A stretch of DNA of 64,000 bases from Alphaproteobacteria bacterium (GCA_017302575.1 JAFLDD010000001.1:310001-374000); one strand, 5' to 3'. Positions 42,782-51,817 are shown, counted from the stretch's first letter. Numbers and translations are program-made. The notes: a model not told the origin generated them from the sequence alone.

Positions 42782-43510
42782 CTAAAATGGCATAATTGCT
42801 TCGAACACCTGCTGGCCCCAGCGTGGCTGTTGCACGTCGCTGATTTGGCCGCGACCACTATAGGTAATGCGCGCCTGTGCTACTTGGGTTGAATCGATCG
42901 TATTGTCGGAATTAATATCCTGCGGGCGGATGACGCCATTAATCGCTACTTCGCGGATTTCGTAATTCACCAGAATTTCTTGCGTACCTTCAATCACCAA
43001 ATTGCCATTTGGTAATACTTGCGTCACGAGTGCAGCGATTTGCGTGGTGATTTTTTCTTTACGGTCGATTTTACCATCGCTGGTGGTTTGGGTATCGCTG
43101 GTAATATCCGCAAGTGCTGCTGGGTTGCCAGGTAGCTTTTTCTCGAAACCAAAAGCGATTGGTGCGGCAACGTTTTCAGTCGAGTTGCGGTTGCGATTGG
43201 TCTTATTATCAAGCTGTGCTTGGTCGTTAATCGAGACGTTCACACGTAAAATGTCGCCCACACGCGCAGCGCGTTGATCACGGAAGAAGGCGCGGCTGCC
43301 AGGCTGCCACAGAGAGTTTGCCGTACGCACCGAGGAAGCCTCGGGATCTGGTAACGGCCAGCTTACAGGTTGGTAGTCTGGACGTGTTTGCGGATTTTCA
43401 ACTTTCGTGAGCGGCGGCTGTTTGCCGGTACGTTCCAGTTTTTCAATGGTGCTGGCGCATGCCGTAAGGCTGAGCATGCCAGTCAGTAATAAGAGGGTGT
43501 GCTGTTTCAT
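42782..43510 (-). CDS. flgH: Flagellar L-ring protein FlgH
   Basis: An outer-membrane lipoprotein forming the L ring around the flagellar rod. The 242-residue precursor has a lipoprotein signal with lipobox LTAC (Cys about 18). The core carries SLWQPGSRAFFRDQRAARVGDILRVNVSINDQAQLDNKT, and GNLVIEGTQEILVNYEIREVAINGVIRPQDI and ARITYSGRGQISDVQQPRWGQQVFE near the end are characteristic. Last gene of flgF-flgG-flgA-flgH, ten bases after flgA. Confidence 0.97.
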   Translation of the reverse strand: MKQHTLLLLTGMLSLTACASTIEKLERTGKQPPLTKVENPQTRPDYQPVSWPLPDPEASSVRTANSLWQPGSRAFFRDQRAARVGDILRVNVSINDQAQLDNKTNRNRNSTENVAAPIAFGFEKKLPGNPAALADITSDTQTTSDGKIDRKEKITTQIAALVTQVLPNGNLVIEGTQEILVNYEIREVAINGVIRPQDINSDNTIDSTQVAQARITYSGRGQISDVQQPRWGQQVFEAIMPF

Positions 43511-43520
43511 AACTTACTCC

Positions 43521-44315
43521 CTAATTGATCGCGCTCATTGGTGCGACTTCCACGCGCGAGCTATCAATCACCTTTGCGCTGATGGTGCGTTGCGTGTCTT
43601 GGTTCATGACGCGAATCAGGTCACCTGCTGCGCCGTTCTCTAATGCTTTGCCCATGGTGCGGATCGACATGGTAGGCGTGCGGTATACCATCTCGACGGA
43701 GCGGTCCCTCTCAACAGCAATTGCAGTGGTGAGTTCGCTTTGGCGAATCATACGGCCAGCAGAAATCAGACGGCGTGCGGATTTGCCAATCATCTGATCA
43801 ACGTCGGTTACGGTGTCTTTGCGCAATTTTCGACTGGCGACGAGGCGCATTTCCATATCATCCAACGTGATAACGTCTTTCATACCCATTTGGCGGGTGA
43901 GCATGGGTACACGCATCAATTCGTCGTAACGTCCTGCAATCGGTTTTACGGCTTCAGTCTTACCATCGGCAATAATGTAGGCTTCAGCCTGCCAGCGCTT
44001 TGCGTCTGGGTCGATTTGCAGCGCATGCACCACTAGCTCGATCGGGTGATTCGCTTTGAACAAAATAGGTGTGCCTGAAGGTAGTACATTGGTTTCAACA
44101 TATTCCGCGACACCTTCACCAACCATTGCTTCGGCCACTTTTTTCTCTACGTCTTTCATGGTGATGTTGAAATAGGTGGGTTGGTTAGGCAGAGGTGCAA
44201 GTGCCGCGACTTGCTGTTTGCTAGCGCCGTATTGCGCTGCGGGTAGCCAGTCACCAGCGAGAGAGGGCGCTGCGAAGAAGCTAGTCAACAAGGCGATGCA
44301 TATACGAGAATTCAT
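43521..44315 (-). CDS. flgA: Flagellar P-ring assembly chaperone FlgA
   Basis: Periplasmic chaperone needed to assemble the FlgI P ring. The 264-residue protein has a signal peptide (about 1-20) and the SAF-type C-terminal domain: VDQMIGKSARRLISAGRMIRQSELT, then VEMVYRTPTMSIRTMGKALENGAAGDLIRVMNQDTQRTISAKVID. The N-terminal region is divergent. It lies ten bases after flgG and ten before flgH, the standard alphaproteobacterial order. Confidence 0.94.
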   Translation of the reverse strand: MNSRICIALLTSFFAAPSLAGDWLPAAQYGASKQQVAALAPLPNQPTYFNITMKDVEKKVAEAMVGEGVAEYVETNVLPSGTPILFKANHPIELVVHALQIDPDAKRWQAEAYIIADGKTEAVKPIAGRYDELMRVPMLTRQMGMKDVITLDDMEMRLVASRKLRKDTVTDVDQMIGKSARRLISAGRMIRQSELTTAIAVERDRSVEMVYRTPTMSIRTMGKALENGAAGDLIRVMNQDTQRTISAKVIDSSRVEVAPMSAIN

Positions 44316-44325
44316 CTATCGCTCC

Positions 44326-45111
44326 TTAGACCGACTGGTTGAGTGACTGTAGCATCTCGTCGGATGCGGTCAGTACCTTGGTGTTCATTTCATAGGCACG
44401 CTGCGCGACGATCAGGTCCGTGATTTCGCTGACAGGGTTAACGTTCGAATTTTCTAAATAGCCTTGTAGCAAGGTGCCGAAGCTATCTTCGCCCGCGTTG
44501 CCCAAAATAGGGTCGCCCGAAGCGGCAGTTTCAAGGAACATGTTGTCACCAATCGCTTGCAGACCTGCTGGGTTGATGAAGCTCGCCATTTCCATTTGGC
44601 CTAATTGCTGAGGGTCAACCTGACCTTCGAGCAGCACTTCCACCTGACCAGAAGTGTTGATGCTGATATTCACGGCGTCATCAGGAACAGTGATGGCGGG
44701 CTGTACCGTGTAACCTTCGCGGGTGACGATGATACCGTCTTGCGAAAGTTTGAATGCACCATCGCGCGTGTAGGCGGTGGTACCGTCTGGCAATTCGATT
44801 TGGAAATAGCCCTTACCTTGAACCGCGATATCAAGTGGGTTCTCGGTGGCTTGAACAGTTCCTTGGCCCGTGTTGCGGGAGATGGCGCCTGTTTTCACAC
44901 CCAAACCGATTTGAACGCCCACAGGCAGAATCGTACCTTGGTCGGTTGAGTTGGTGCCAACGCGTTTGAGATCTTGGTAGATTAGATCCTGAAATTCTGG
45001 GCGTTGCGCCTTATAGCCCGTGGTGGTCATGTTCGCCAAGTTCTGCGAAATGGCATCGACGTTGGTTTGTTGTGCCGTAAGGCCGGTTGCTGCTATGTTT
45101 AATGAACGCAT
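44326..45111 (-). CDS. flgG: Flagellar distal rod protein FlgG
   Basis: Forms the distal rod between the P/L rings and the hook. The 261-residue protein has the N-terminal rod motif SLNIAATGLTAQQTNVDAISQNLAN, the central DIAVQGKGYFQIELPDGTTAYTRDGAF and the C-terminal NVNPVSEITDLIVAQRAYEMNTKVLTASDEML. The usual length is about 260. It is 19 bases downstream of flgF. Confidence 0.98.
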   Translation of the reverse strand: MRSLNIAATGLTAQQTNVDAISQNLANMTTTGYKAQRPEFQDLIYQDLKRVGTNSTDQGTILPVGVQIGLGVKTGAISRNTGQGTVQATENPLDIAVQGKGYFQIELPDGTTAYTRDGAFKLSQDGIIVTREGYTVQPAITVPDDAVNISINTSGQVEVLLEGQVDPQQLGQMEMASFINPAGLQAIGDNMFLETAASGDPILGNAGEDSFGTLLQGYLENSNVNPVSEITDLIVAQRAYEMNTKVLTASDEMLQSLNQSV

Positions 45112-45130
45112 GTTACACTCCCTGTGTTAC

Positions 45131-45862
45131 TTAGCCTTGAGCTGGTCGCCCATAGGTCGTTGATGTTTTACGTTGTAGGTCATACATGACCTCGACAAAT
45201 TTAGCGGTGTTGCCAACCGAGCGGCTGAGCTGCGTGACGCGCACCAGTTCGCCCACGCCATTGACGTTTGACATCTCAAGCGCACCTTGCATCACGTTGG
45301 ATGCAACGGCAGGGTCTGGTTCTTGGTTGCTTTTGAACATGGCGCTACCGACGCGCTCTAATTCCTGTGGGTTCTCGAATTCTACGATACCAATCGTGCC
45401 CAACTCATCGCCGCCGCCAGTGATTTCGCCTGCGCCATTTATGGTAATATCATTTACCGCGTCTGGAAGCGTGATTGTGCCGCCATCGGGGCTAAGTACA
45501 GGGTAGCCTTCCATCGTAACGAGTGTACCCTCTGCGTCCAGTGTGAAATTGCCTGCGCGGGTGTAGCGCTCGCCTAGTGGGGTTTCGACTTTGAAGTAGC
45601 CTGAACCTGAGATTGCTAAATCAAACGTGTTACCCGTTGTTTTCATGCGGCCCTCGCTGTCATCGCGGTAACTGATGGGGTCGCGGGCAAATGCCATTTT
45701 GCTGTTAAATTTCTGACCGTCGGGAACTAGGAAATCCTGAAAGAGCAGTTTTTCGGCCTGATAGCCTGTCGTATTGACGTTGGCGATGTTGTTGGAGGTC
45801 ACCTCCATATCGCGAAACATCGTCATTTGACGTGACAGTGCGATATATATACTATTGTCCAT
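45131..45862 (-). CDS. flgF: Flagellar proximal rod protein FlgF
   Basis: Proximal rod component. From the ATG at 45862 the protein begins MDNSIYIALSRQMTMFRDMEVTSNNIANVNTTGYQ, the family N-terminus; an in-frame start at 45886 adds eight residues without homology. Central DLAISGSGYFKVETPLGERYTRAGNF and C-terminal MSNVNGVGELVRVTQLSRSVGNTAKFVEVMYDLQRK follow. It leads the flgFGAH unit. The 164-base gap to fliL must hold divergent flagellar promoters, though I could not identify a clear -24/-12 or class-specific element. Confidence 0.96.
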   Translation of the reverse strand: MDNSIYIALSRQMTMFRDMEVTSNNIANVNTTGYQAEKLLFQDFLVPDGQKFNSKMAFARDPISYRDDSEGRMKTTGNTFDLAISGSGYFKVETPLGERYTRAGNFTLDAEGTLVTMEGYPVLSPDGGTITLPDAVNDITINGAGEITGGGDELGTIGIVEFENPQELERVGSAMFKSNQEPDPAVASNVMQGALEMSNVNGVGELVRVTQLSRSVGNTAKFVEVMYDLQRKTSTTYGRPAQG

Positions 45863-46026
45863 TCTTGTGCTCCCTAGGCGTCTCACGTGTCGCCTTGCCT
45901 AAGGAATAAGCAAGCCTCGTGCCAAATTGCCAACTATGATGATTTTTCAGAAGTTTGTGGATGATTTGATGTTATCTAGTTGCAAACTTAGTGCGGCACG
46001 CTAGAACGAATTCAGGAGTATCAATT

Positions 46027-46563
46027 ATGGCCACCAAAAAAACTGAAGCCGAAGCGGAAGACTCAGAAGGCGAAGAGCCTGAAGAGGGTGCGAAAAAAGG
46101 CAAAAGTAAATTGATCCTGATTGCGGGTGCTGTTGTCTTGCTGCTGGCGATTGGCGGTGGGCTTATGGCATCGGGCGTGCTCGGTGGCGGTGATAAGAAG
46201 GAAGAAGAAGCGGCAACCGAAGAATCTGCTCACGCTAAAGGTGGCAAGGGCGTTGCAAAGCCTGTCTATTATGAATTGCCTGAATTCTTGGTGAACCTCA
46301 GCAGCTCAACGGCGCGTGTTAGCTTCCTCAAGATGTCGGTGACCCTTGAATTGCGTGACCAAGAGGCTGTGGCGTTGGTAGAAGCGAACAAGCCGCGCAT
46401 CATCGATACGTTTAACACCTATCTGCGCGAAATGCGCCCAACAGACCTTAACGGATCGGCTGGAATTCACCGTTTGCGTGATGAATTGATGACACGTATC
46501 AACAAAACGATAGAAGAAGGCTTGGTTAAGGATATACTTTTTAGTGAAATTATCGTACAGTAA
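46027..46563 (+). CDS. fliL: Flagellar basal-body protein FliL
   Basis: Inner-membrane protein that surrounds the stator units and supports motor torque. The ATG at 46027, with AGGAG nine bases upstream, gives 178 residues. A charged Lys/Glu-rich cytoplasmic N-terminus (1-35) is followed by a membrane helix (about 37-57), an acidic linker and the conserved periplasmic stomatin-like domain: VYYELPEFLVNLSSSTARVSFLKMSVTLEL and RDELMTRINKTIEEGLVKDILFSEIIVQ. It heads fliL-fliM-(47754)-motE. Confidence 0.95.
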   Translation: MATKKTEAEAEDSEGEEPEEGAKKGKSKLILIAGAVVLLLAIGGGLMASGVLGGGDKKEEEAATEESAHAKGGKGVAKPVYYELPEFLVNLSSSTARVSFLKMSVTLELRDQEAVALVEANKPRIIDTFNTYLREMRPTDLNGSAGIHRLRDELMTRINKTIEEGLVKDILFSEIIVQ

Positions 46564-46635
46564 GCGTATAAAAAATAACAAGAAACGATAATTCGCGAGG
46601 CAGGTGGCATTAGTTTTGCAACCAGATAAAGTACC

Positions 46636-47754
46636 ATGGCCGACGAGAATCCTACAGCAGCAGATGCCAACGACGCCGCACTAGGCGATTGGGAAAAGAT
46701 GCTTGCAGCCGAGCAAGCGGGCGGCACAGACACGCCTGCGGCTGAGGGTGCGGGCGGCGGTGAAGAGCCTGCGCGCGTTCTCAACCAAGACGAAATTGAT
46801 TTGCTGTTAGGCTTTGATGGCGGCGCCTCGGGCCCTGACCGCTCAAGCGGTATTTACGCGATTCTCGACAAGTCGATGATGGCGTATGAGAAGCTGCCAA
46901 TGCTGGAGGTCGTGTTTGATCGCTTGGTGCGGTCGCTTTCAGCCAGCTTGCGTAACTTCACCTCCGACAACGTCGATGTGAGCATCGATTCGATGGCGTC
47001 GCTCAGATTCGATGATTACCTTAACTCCATTCCTCTGCCTGCGATGTTGGTGGTCTACCGTGCGGTAGAGTGGGAGAATTTCGGCATTCTGACGATCGAC
47101 AGTGCGCAGATTTATTCAACCGTTGACTTGCTGCTCGGTGGGCGTCGTACGCAAAAGCCTATCCGTGTTGAGGGCCGCCCTTACACGACGATTGAGCAAG
47201 ACATCGTGAAAAAGATGGTCGAGATTATTTTGAACGATATGAGTCTCGCCTTCGACCCGATTTCCCCCATTACCTTCCAATATGACCGACTGGAGAGCAA
47301 TCCGCGTTTCGCGGCGATTGCGCGCCCCAACAGCGCGGCGCTTCTCGTGCGCCTGCGTGTGGAGATGGAAGAACGTGGCGGGATGATTGAAATTGTGTTG
47401 CCGCACGCAACGCTTGAGCCAATTCGTGATTTGCTGCTGCAAATGTTCATGGGCGAAAAATTCGGCCAAGACTCCGTGTGGGAGCGCCATTTAGGTAAAG
47501 AAGTTGGCCAAACCCATATCGATGTTGAGGCGATATTGGACGAGCGTAAAATCTCGCTCGGTGAGATTGTGAATCTCAAAATTGGTTCGACCATTTTGCT
47601 GAATACGTCGCCGAATGACCCTGTAAAAGTGAAGTGTGGCGGCGTGCCGCTTACCACCGCGCAGGTAGGTCGTGTGGGCGATAAAATGGCGATTGCAATC
47701 AATGACGACATCAAAAAATTCCGTAAGCAGCTTGAAGAGCAGGGGTACGAATAA
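46636..47754 (+). CDS. fliM: Flagellar motor switch protein FliM
   Basis: C-ring switch protein that binds CheY-P and FliG. The 372-residue protein has an unusually long acidic N-terminal extension (1-55) before the RVLNQDEIDLLLGF peptide, which in the family is the CheY-binding/early element. The middle domain carries DRLVRSLSASLRNFTSDNVDVS and the GGRRTQKP, and the C-terminal SpoA (FliN-like) domain spans about 285-370 (ILDERKISLGEIVNLKIGSTILLN). It overlaps the next gene by one base. Confidence 0.97.
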   Translation: MADENPTAADANDAALGDWEKMLAAEQAGGTDTPAAEGAGGGEEPARVLNQDEIDLLLGFDGGASGPDRSSGIYAILDKSMMAYEKLPMLEVVFDRLVRSLSASLRNFTSDNVDVSIDSMASLRFDDYLNSIPLPAMLVVYRAVEWENFGILTIDSAQIYSTVDLLLGGRRTQKPIRVEGRPYTTIEQDIVKKMVEIILNDMSLAFDPISPITFQYDRLESNPRFAAIARPNSAALLVRLRVEMEERGGMIEIVLPHATLEPIRDLLLQMFMGEKFGQDSVWERHLGKEVGQTHIDVEAILDERKISLGEIVNLKIGSTILLNTSPNDPVKVKCGGVPLTTAQVGRVGDKMAIAINDDIKKFRKQLEEQGYE

Positions 47755-48260
47755 TGGTGCTGTCGCTCCTCATCAACATCATGATGGCGCTGTTGCTGAT
47801 TGTGACCATCTTCTATTGCCGCCGCGTGAATCAGCGTATTCAGGTGCTGCAAGACAGCCGCTCAGAATTGGCGCAAATTATCCGTGAGTTTGATGAATCC
47901 ACTGAGCGCGCGACCAAAAGCATTGCCGAGATTCATGAGGCGACCCACCGTCTGAGCGAGAATATGCAGCATAAAATCGACAAGGCGAATTTTCTGGTCG
48001 GTGATTTGCAAACGATGATTGATAAGGGCAACCGCGTCGCTGGTATTGCGGAGGGTGCGATGCGTTCAAGCAATCCTGCGCCTGTCACGCCGCCTAAATC
48101 GGCGCGTCGCGGGGTGGAGTCGATTGCTGTGAATACGCCCGCATCTGCGGGTGGTTCGGCGATGAATATTTCCGATGAAGGCGAGGGTAGCCGCCGTGTT
48201 CGCCAGCGCTCACGCGCGGAACAAGAAGTGCTCGACGCGCTCAAAAACAAAGGTGAATAA
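47754..48260 (+). CDS. Flagellar-operon membrane protein (DUF6468-like)
   Basis: A 168-residue protein with one N-terminal membrane helix (MVLSLLINIMMALLLIVTIFYC) and a long coiled coil (about 25-95, RRVNQRIQVLQDSRSELAQIIREFDESTERATKSIAEIHEATHRL), followed by a disordered, Ser/Arg-rich tail. This organisation and the position right after fliM are typical of the DUF6468 proteins of alphaproteobacterial flagellar operons; I assign that by layout. Its ATG overlaps the fliM stop (TAATG). The role is unknown, but a scaffold at the motor base is plausible. Confidence 0.78.
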   Translation: MVLSLLINIMMALLLIVTIFYCRRVNQRIQVLQDSRSELAQIIREFDESTERATKSIAEIHEATHRLSENMQHKIDKANFLVGDLQTMIDKGNRVAGIAEGAMRSSNPAPVTPPKSARRGVESIAVNTPASAGGSAMNISDEGEGSRRVRQRSRAEQEVLDALKNKGE

Positions 48261-48261
48261 C

Positions 48262-49059
48262 ATGGCAACGCAGAAGAAAAAGAAGAAACCACAAACCCCG
48301 CGCTTACGCCTCATGCCGCTTACGGTGATGATGCTCAGCCTTATGCTGGTGATTAAACTGAATGATATATTCATTGGCAGCATGGAATTGCGACGCACGC
48401 TGACGGTGAGCTCTGCCTATGCCGAGGAAGAGAAAAAGCCTGCCGAGAAAGCTGAAGCAAAGCCAAAAGAAGATGCTGAGGCAAAAAAAGAAGAAGGCGG
48501 TCATGGCGGCGGTGAGGCGAAAAAAGATGAAGAGGAAGAAAAAGCCCAAGGCGCAGGCAAATCAACGATTAAAGAGATTGAAGCTCTCAAAGCAAGAGAA
48601 GACGAAACCAAATTCACCGACGTGGAATTGGATATTTTGCAAAACCTTTCCAAGCGCCGCGAGGAGTTAGACGCGCGTGAGGAAGAATTGATGCTGAAGC
48701 AAACGGTGCTGGCAGCAACGGAAGAGCGTATTAACGATAAAGTGCGCGAAATGAAAAAGCTGCAAGACGATCTGGATAGCGTTCTCAAGTTGTATAACGA
48801 GAAGCAGGAAGGCGAAATTAAGGGCCTCGTGAAGATTTATGAGGCGATGAAGCCTGGCGACGCGGCGGCGATTTTCAATGAGCTTGAAATGCCCATTCTG
48901 CTGGATGTGATTGATAAAATGTCGGAGCGTAAAGTGGCGCCGATTCTCGCGGGGATGGACACAAAGCGCGCCCGCGACGTAACGCAGGAGCTTGCGGAGT
49001 TGCGCAAAATCCGCGCTCAAACGCGTGACGCGGCGGCTGGATTAGGCCAGCAGCAGTAA
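48262..49059 (+). CDS. motE: MotE-like flagellar/MgtE-N-domain protein
   Basis: A 265-residue protein from the ATG at 48262, directly after the stop of the preceding gene (AAAGGTGA upstream). A Lys-rich N-terminus leads to a membrane helix (about 14-35), a very charged Lys/Glu/Ala linker (about 50-100) and a coiled coil (about 115-190). A C-terminal MgtE-N-like fold has KGLVKIYEAMKPGDAAAIFNELEMPILLDVIDKMSERKVAPILAGMD. In rhizobia MotE is the periplasmic chaperone of MotC; proteins of this architecture in flagellar operons are usually given that name, but equivalence is inferred. Confidence 0.8.
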   Translation: MATQKKKKKPQTPRLRLMPLTVMMLSLMLVIKLNDIFIGSMELRRTLTVSSAYAEEEKKPAEKAEAKPKEDAEAKKEEGGHGGGEAKKDEEEEKAQGAGKSTIKEIEALKAREDETKFTDVELDILQNLSKRREELDAREEELMLKQTVLAATEERINDKVREMKKLQDDLDSVLKLYNEKQEGEIKGLVKIYEAMKPGDAAAIFNELEMPILLDVIDKMSERKVAPILAGMDTKRARDVTQELAELRKIRAQTRDAAAGLGQQQ

Positions 49060-49111
49060 AATGCATTACCCTTATTGCAATTCGTGGATTCGCTGCTAGT
49101 TTGCGGCCAGT

Positions 49112-49198
49112 GCTCTCGTGGTGGAACTGGTAGACACGCCAGACTTAAAATCTGTTTCGAGTAATCGAGTGCCGGTTCGATTCCGGCCGAGAGCACCA
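49112..49198 (+). tRNA. tRNA-Leu (anticodon TAA)
   Basis: GCTCTCG pairs with CGAGAGC, the discriminator is A and CCA is encoded. The anticodon arm CAGA-CTTAAAA-TCTG gives anticodon TAA for UUA codons. The long variable arm and GGTTCGATTCC T-arm confirm a class II leucine tRNA of 87 bases. Confidence 0.97.
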
Positions 49199-49199
49199 A

Positions 49200-49226
49200 T
49201 AGCATAAGGGAAGTTCCCTTATGCTA
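49200..49226. terminator. Perfect palindrome right after tRNA-Leu
   Basis: TAGCATAAGGGAA (49200-49212) is the exact inverted copy of TTCCCTTATGCTA (49214-49226) around a single central G. It starts two bases past the CCA. The absence of a T-run makes a simple intrinsic terminator imperfect, so processing or an operator role is also possible. Confidence 0.5.
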
Positions 49227-49367
49227 GATGAGCAAGACGCAGAAGAAATTTTAAGATGAAAGTACTACTTTAGAAGTGGTGATGCAAAAGTGGTTTGCAC
49301 TTAACCTTGGCTTGTCGGGGTTGGAATCTTTAGAGTTTAACAAGATGCATGCTTCTAACAATCGTAT

Positions 49368-49403
49368 ATTGATATTAACCATATTTAAATGGTTAATATC
49401 AAT
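49368..49403. promoter_or_regulatory. 15-bp inverted repeat before the FAD oxidoreductase gene
   Basis: ATTGATATTAACCAT (49368-49382) and ATGGTTAATATCAAT (49389-49403) form a perfect 15-bp inverted repeat with a 6-base centre, ending 25 bases before the ATG at 49429. Such a site could be a repressor operator or an mRNA hairpin occluding the weak ribosome binding site. No regulator gene is adjacent. Confidence 0.55.
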
Positions 49404-49428
49404 AACGCTTTTACAATAGGCAGTCATA

Positions 49429-50985
49429 ATGATGAATACAAAAAAGAAAATAACCATCATCGGTGCTGGAAGTGTTGGGACAAACACTGCATTATTTTTG
49501 GATAAACAGGGGTTTGATGTAACGCTTTTAGAATCTACTGATGATATTTTGGAGGGCGCGCCGCAAGCAACATTCATTACCCATGGCGATGGTTTTGAAT
49601 ACCACAAAGCAGGACATCAAAAAACGGGCGAATACTGTATTGACGGTGCTATTGCCAAACAATTACTTTATCCCGCAAGTGCATTTCAAAGTGGTGTTTG
49701 CGGCCCAGGTAATCCAATACGATTCATGATTTCTGAAGATTCGCTAGGAAAAGACGGACTTACGCTTGATAGCTTTGTTGCTAATGCCGAGCATATGCGT
49801 TCACATTTTCAGAAACGTTTTGATGCAATCAGTGAAGTGCGAGGGGCTGATGCAGCAAAAAGGCTGTTGATGCGAACACCAGAAACATTTGCTAGAGCCC
49901 TGCAACCAGAAGAATATGCTGAATGTGCTCATATTGCTGGTGGGTACGCTGGTTCAAGCACTGGAATTAACATGGCGCATTACTATGCCTTCTTGAAAGC
50001 CGCGTTGCGAGCTAGCCATGTGAAACCTAAGTTTCGACAAAAAATTGATAGCATTGAAAAAAATGGTGATAGTTACACTATTACAACCAGCACAGGTGAG
50101 CAGATAGAGTCCGATTACATTATTTTGGCGGCGGGGCATTGCATTCCTGAAATATCAAATAAACTTGCAGATGCTAAGATTTCTGCAGAAGGTACATATT
50201 ATCTCAATACTATGACGTTTTTGAAACTTCCTGCCACTACAGATAAAGAAAAAATCAATCAAGTCTCACATATTAATTTTACTCTGCAACAAGATGGCGG
50301 CTGCATGTTTGCTTGTGTTGTACCTCCCACAGAAACGGAAGAAGGGTTGGCGGTGGTATATTATCCTTCTGAAAAAGGAAGCCAATTTGCGCGGCACATT
50401 TTCGATAAAAGCAGCCACACACCGCTACCCAAAGAATGGGATGATTATATCAAGAACGGGCTACCAAATAATGAGCCGCGTGTTCAGGCAATCATGCAAC
50501 AAGCAGAGCATTTATACCCCTTCCTCAAAGATTATGCAGTGGTAGATAAAACTATTTGTCGAACTGTATTTAATGCTGCGACGCAAGAAAGTGATAAGGG
50601 CCTCGATAGGCGTGTTCGAAATATTATCGGTGCGGATGTTCTTACGGATGATAACCGTGTTGTTGCCTACCGTAGTCCAAAATGGACAAATGCTGAGTTA
50701 GTAGCACTTATGGCCACCGACCACGCAATGCAGGTGTTAGAAGGAAAAGAGTTATCGAAAGATAGTAGTAGAGGATTTGGCCCTACCAATATTGATGTGG
50801 AAAGCATAACCGGCACGTTGCATTTTAAAGATATCAAAATGCAGATTGAAGATGCGTTGCATTATGTACGCAAACATGGCTTGCCTGAGCGCTTGGTCAA
50901 CCCCTTTTCGCCAGAGTTTGCAAAGTCACCACAACAGACTGGAATTGCACCGCGCGAAGGATGGGCTAAATCTGCAAGTGAATAA
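49429..50985 (+). CDS. FAD-dependent oxidoreductase (DAO-like), probably acquired
   Basis: A 518-residue flavoprotein. The Rossmann motif KITIIGAGSVGTNTALFLDKQGFDVTLLES opens the protein, a GGYAGSSTGINMAHYYAFLKAAL substrate-domain helix lies near 180, and a second FAD contact ESDYIILAAGHCIPE is at about 225-240. It resembles D-amino-acid dehydrogenase-type DAO proteins, but the C-terminal FAD motif is poorly conserved and the substrate is unknown. The gene is clearly more AT-rich than its neighbours and lies between tRNA-Leu and the MoCF gene, which fits recent acquisition. Start 49429 or 49432 (ATGATG) cannot be separated. Confidence 0.82.
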   Translation: MMNTKKKITIIGAGSVGTNTALFLDKQGFDVTLLESTDDILEGAPQATFITHGDGFEYHKAGHQKTGEYCIDGAIAKQLLYPASAFQSGVCGPGNPIRFMISEDSLGKDGLTLDSFVANAEHMRSHFQKRFDAISEVRGADAAKRLLMRTPETFARALQPEEYAECAHIAGGYAGSSTGINMAHYYAFLKAALRASHVKPKFRQKIDSIEKNGDSYTITTSTGEQIESDYIILAAGHCIPEISNKLADAKISAEGTYYLNTMTFLKLPATTDKEKINQVSHINFTLQQDGGCMFACVVPPTETEEGLAVVYYPSEKGSQFARHIFDKSSHTPLPKEWDDYIKNGLPNNEPRVQAIMQQAEHLYPFLKDYAVVDKTICRTVFNAATQESDKGLDRRVRNIIGADVLTDDNRVVAYRSPKWTNAELVALMATDHAMQVLEGKELSKDSSRGFGPTNIDVESITGTLHFKDIKMQIEDALHYVRKHGLPERLVNPFSPEFAKSPQQTGIAPREGWAKSASE

Positions 50986-51070
50986 CTTTTCAAAAAGTGT
51001 CCATTTTCTCAAGGCTGCAATAAACTGCAGTGCTAGATTCGAAGTATCTACGCAGTTGCGTATAATTTAT

Positions 51071-51817
51071 CTAAGTATTCTCCACCAGATGCCCGCCTAA
51101 TCCAGCAATGAGTGTCTTTGTCTCTTCTGCGGCTGATTTGGCACGGGAAAGTTCAATGCCGCGAAACACCAAAGTTGTAGAAGGTTTTCCCTCTTGGTAT
51201 AAAGGGTAGCTGCCGATATCGATATCCGTGTAGCGGCTCTGAATGTCGGTCAGGCCTGCGGCAATCGTGCCTTCGGGCAAGTTGGTGGTGATATTCACCG
51301 ACTGCACCACCGCGCCGCCTTTGAGGTGCGGAATCGCCGCAATTAACATGGCTTGCATGATTTTTGGCACACCCGCCATGACGAACACATTACCAATACG
51401 GAAGCCTGGTGCGGCGCTGACCACGTTGGGAATCAGCTCGCTGCCCTCGGCCACGTCGGCCATTTTGAGGCGGGCCTCGTTGATTTGCTCGGGCGTGTAA
51501 TGGGCGCGCAGGAGTCGCTCTGCTTCAGGGTGGCGAATGACCTTTACACCGAAGGCTTTTGCAATCGACGCTGTCGTAATATCGTCATGCGTCGGCCCGA
51601 TGCCGCCTGTGGTAAACAGATAATCATATTTGCTGCGCAGGGCATTTACGGCTTCGATAATTTCGCTCTCAATATCAGGCACAACGCGTACCTCGCGCAG
51701 TTGAATGCCGATACGGTTAAGCTCGGTCGCGAGATAGGCGAGATTCTTGTCTTGCGTGCGGCCCGAGAGGATTTCATTGCCGATAATGCAAAGCGATGCG
51801 GTGACGAGTGTGCTCAT
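51071..51817 (-). CDS. Molybdopterin-binding (MoCF) domain protein, CinA-like
   Basis: A 248-residue protein from the ATG at 51817; the longer frame to 51928 lacks homology. The MoCF/CinA N-terminal domain is complete: SLCIIGNEILSGRTQDKNLAYLATELNRIGI, TTGGIGPTHDDITTASIAKAFG and VMAGVPKIMQAMLIAAIPHL. CinA proteins hydrolyse ADP-ribose and deamidate NMN; the C-terminal deamidase half is absent, as it is in many alphaproteobacteria where it is a separate gene. The pyrophosphatase role is the likely one. It is divergent from map. Confidence 0.88.
   Translation of the reverse strand: MSTLVTASLCIIGNEILSGRTQDKNLAYLATELNRIGIQLREVRVVPDIESEIIEAVNALRSKYDYLFTTGGIGPTHDDITTASIAKAFGVKVIRHPEAERLLRAHYTPEQINEARLKMADVAEGSELIPNVVSAAPGFRIGNVFVMAGVPKIMQAMLIAAIPHLKGGAVVQSVNITTNLPEGTIAAGLTDIQSRYTDIDIGSYPLYQEGKPSTTLVFRGIELSRAKSAAEETKTLIAGLGGHLVENT

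Noticed and set aside
48175..48261. N-terminal extension of the MotE-like gene by 29 residues
   Set aside because: It overlaps the preceding coiled-coil gene out of frame; the ATG at 48262 follows directly on that gene's stop with a ribosome binding site.
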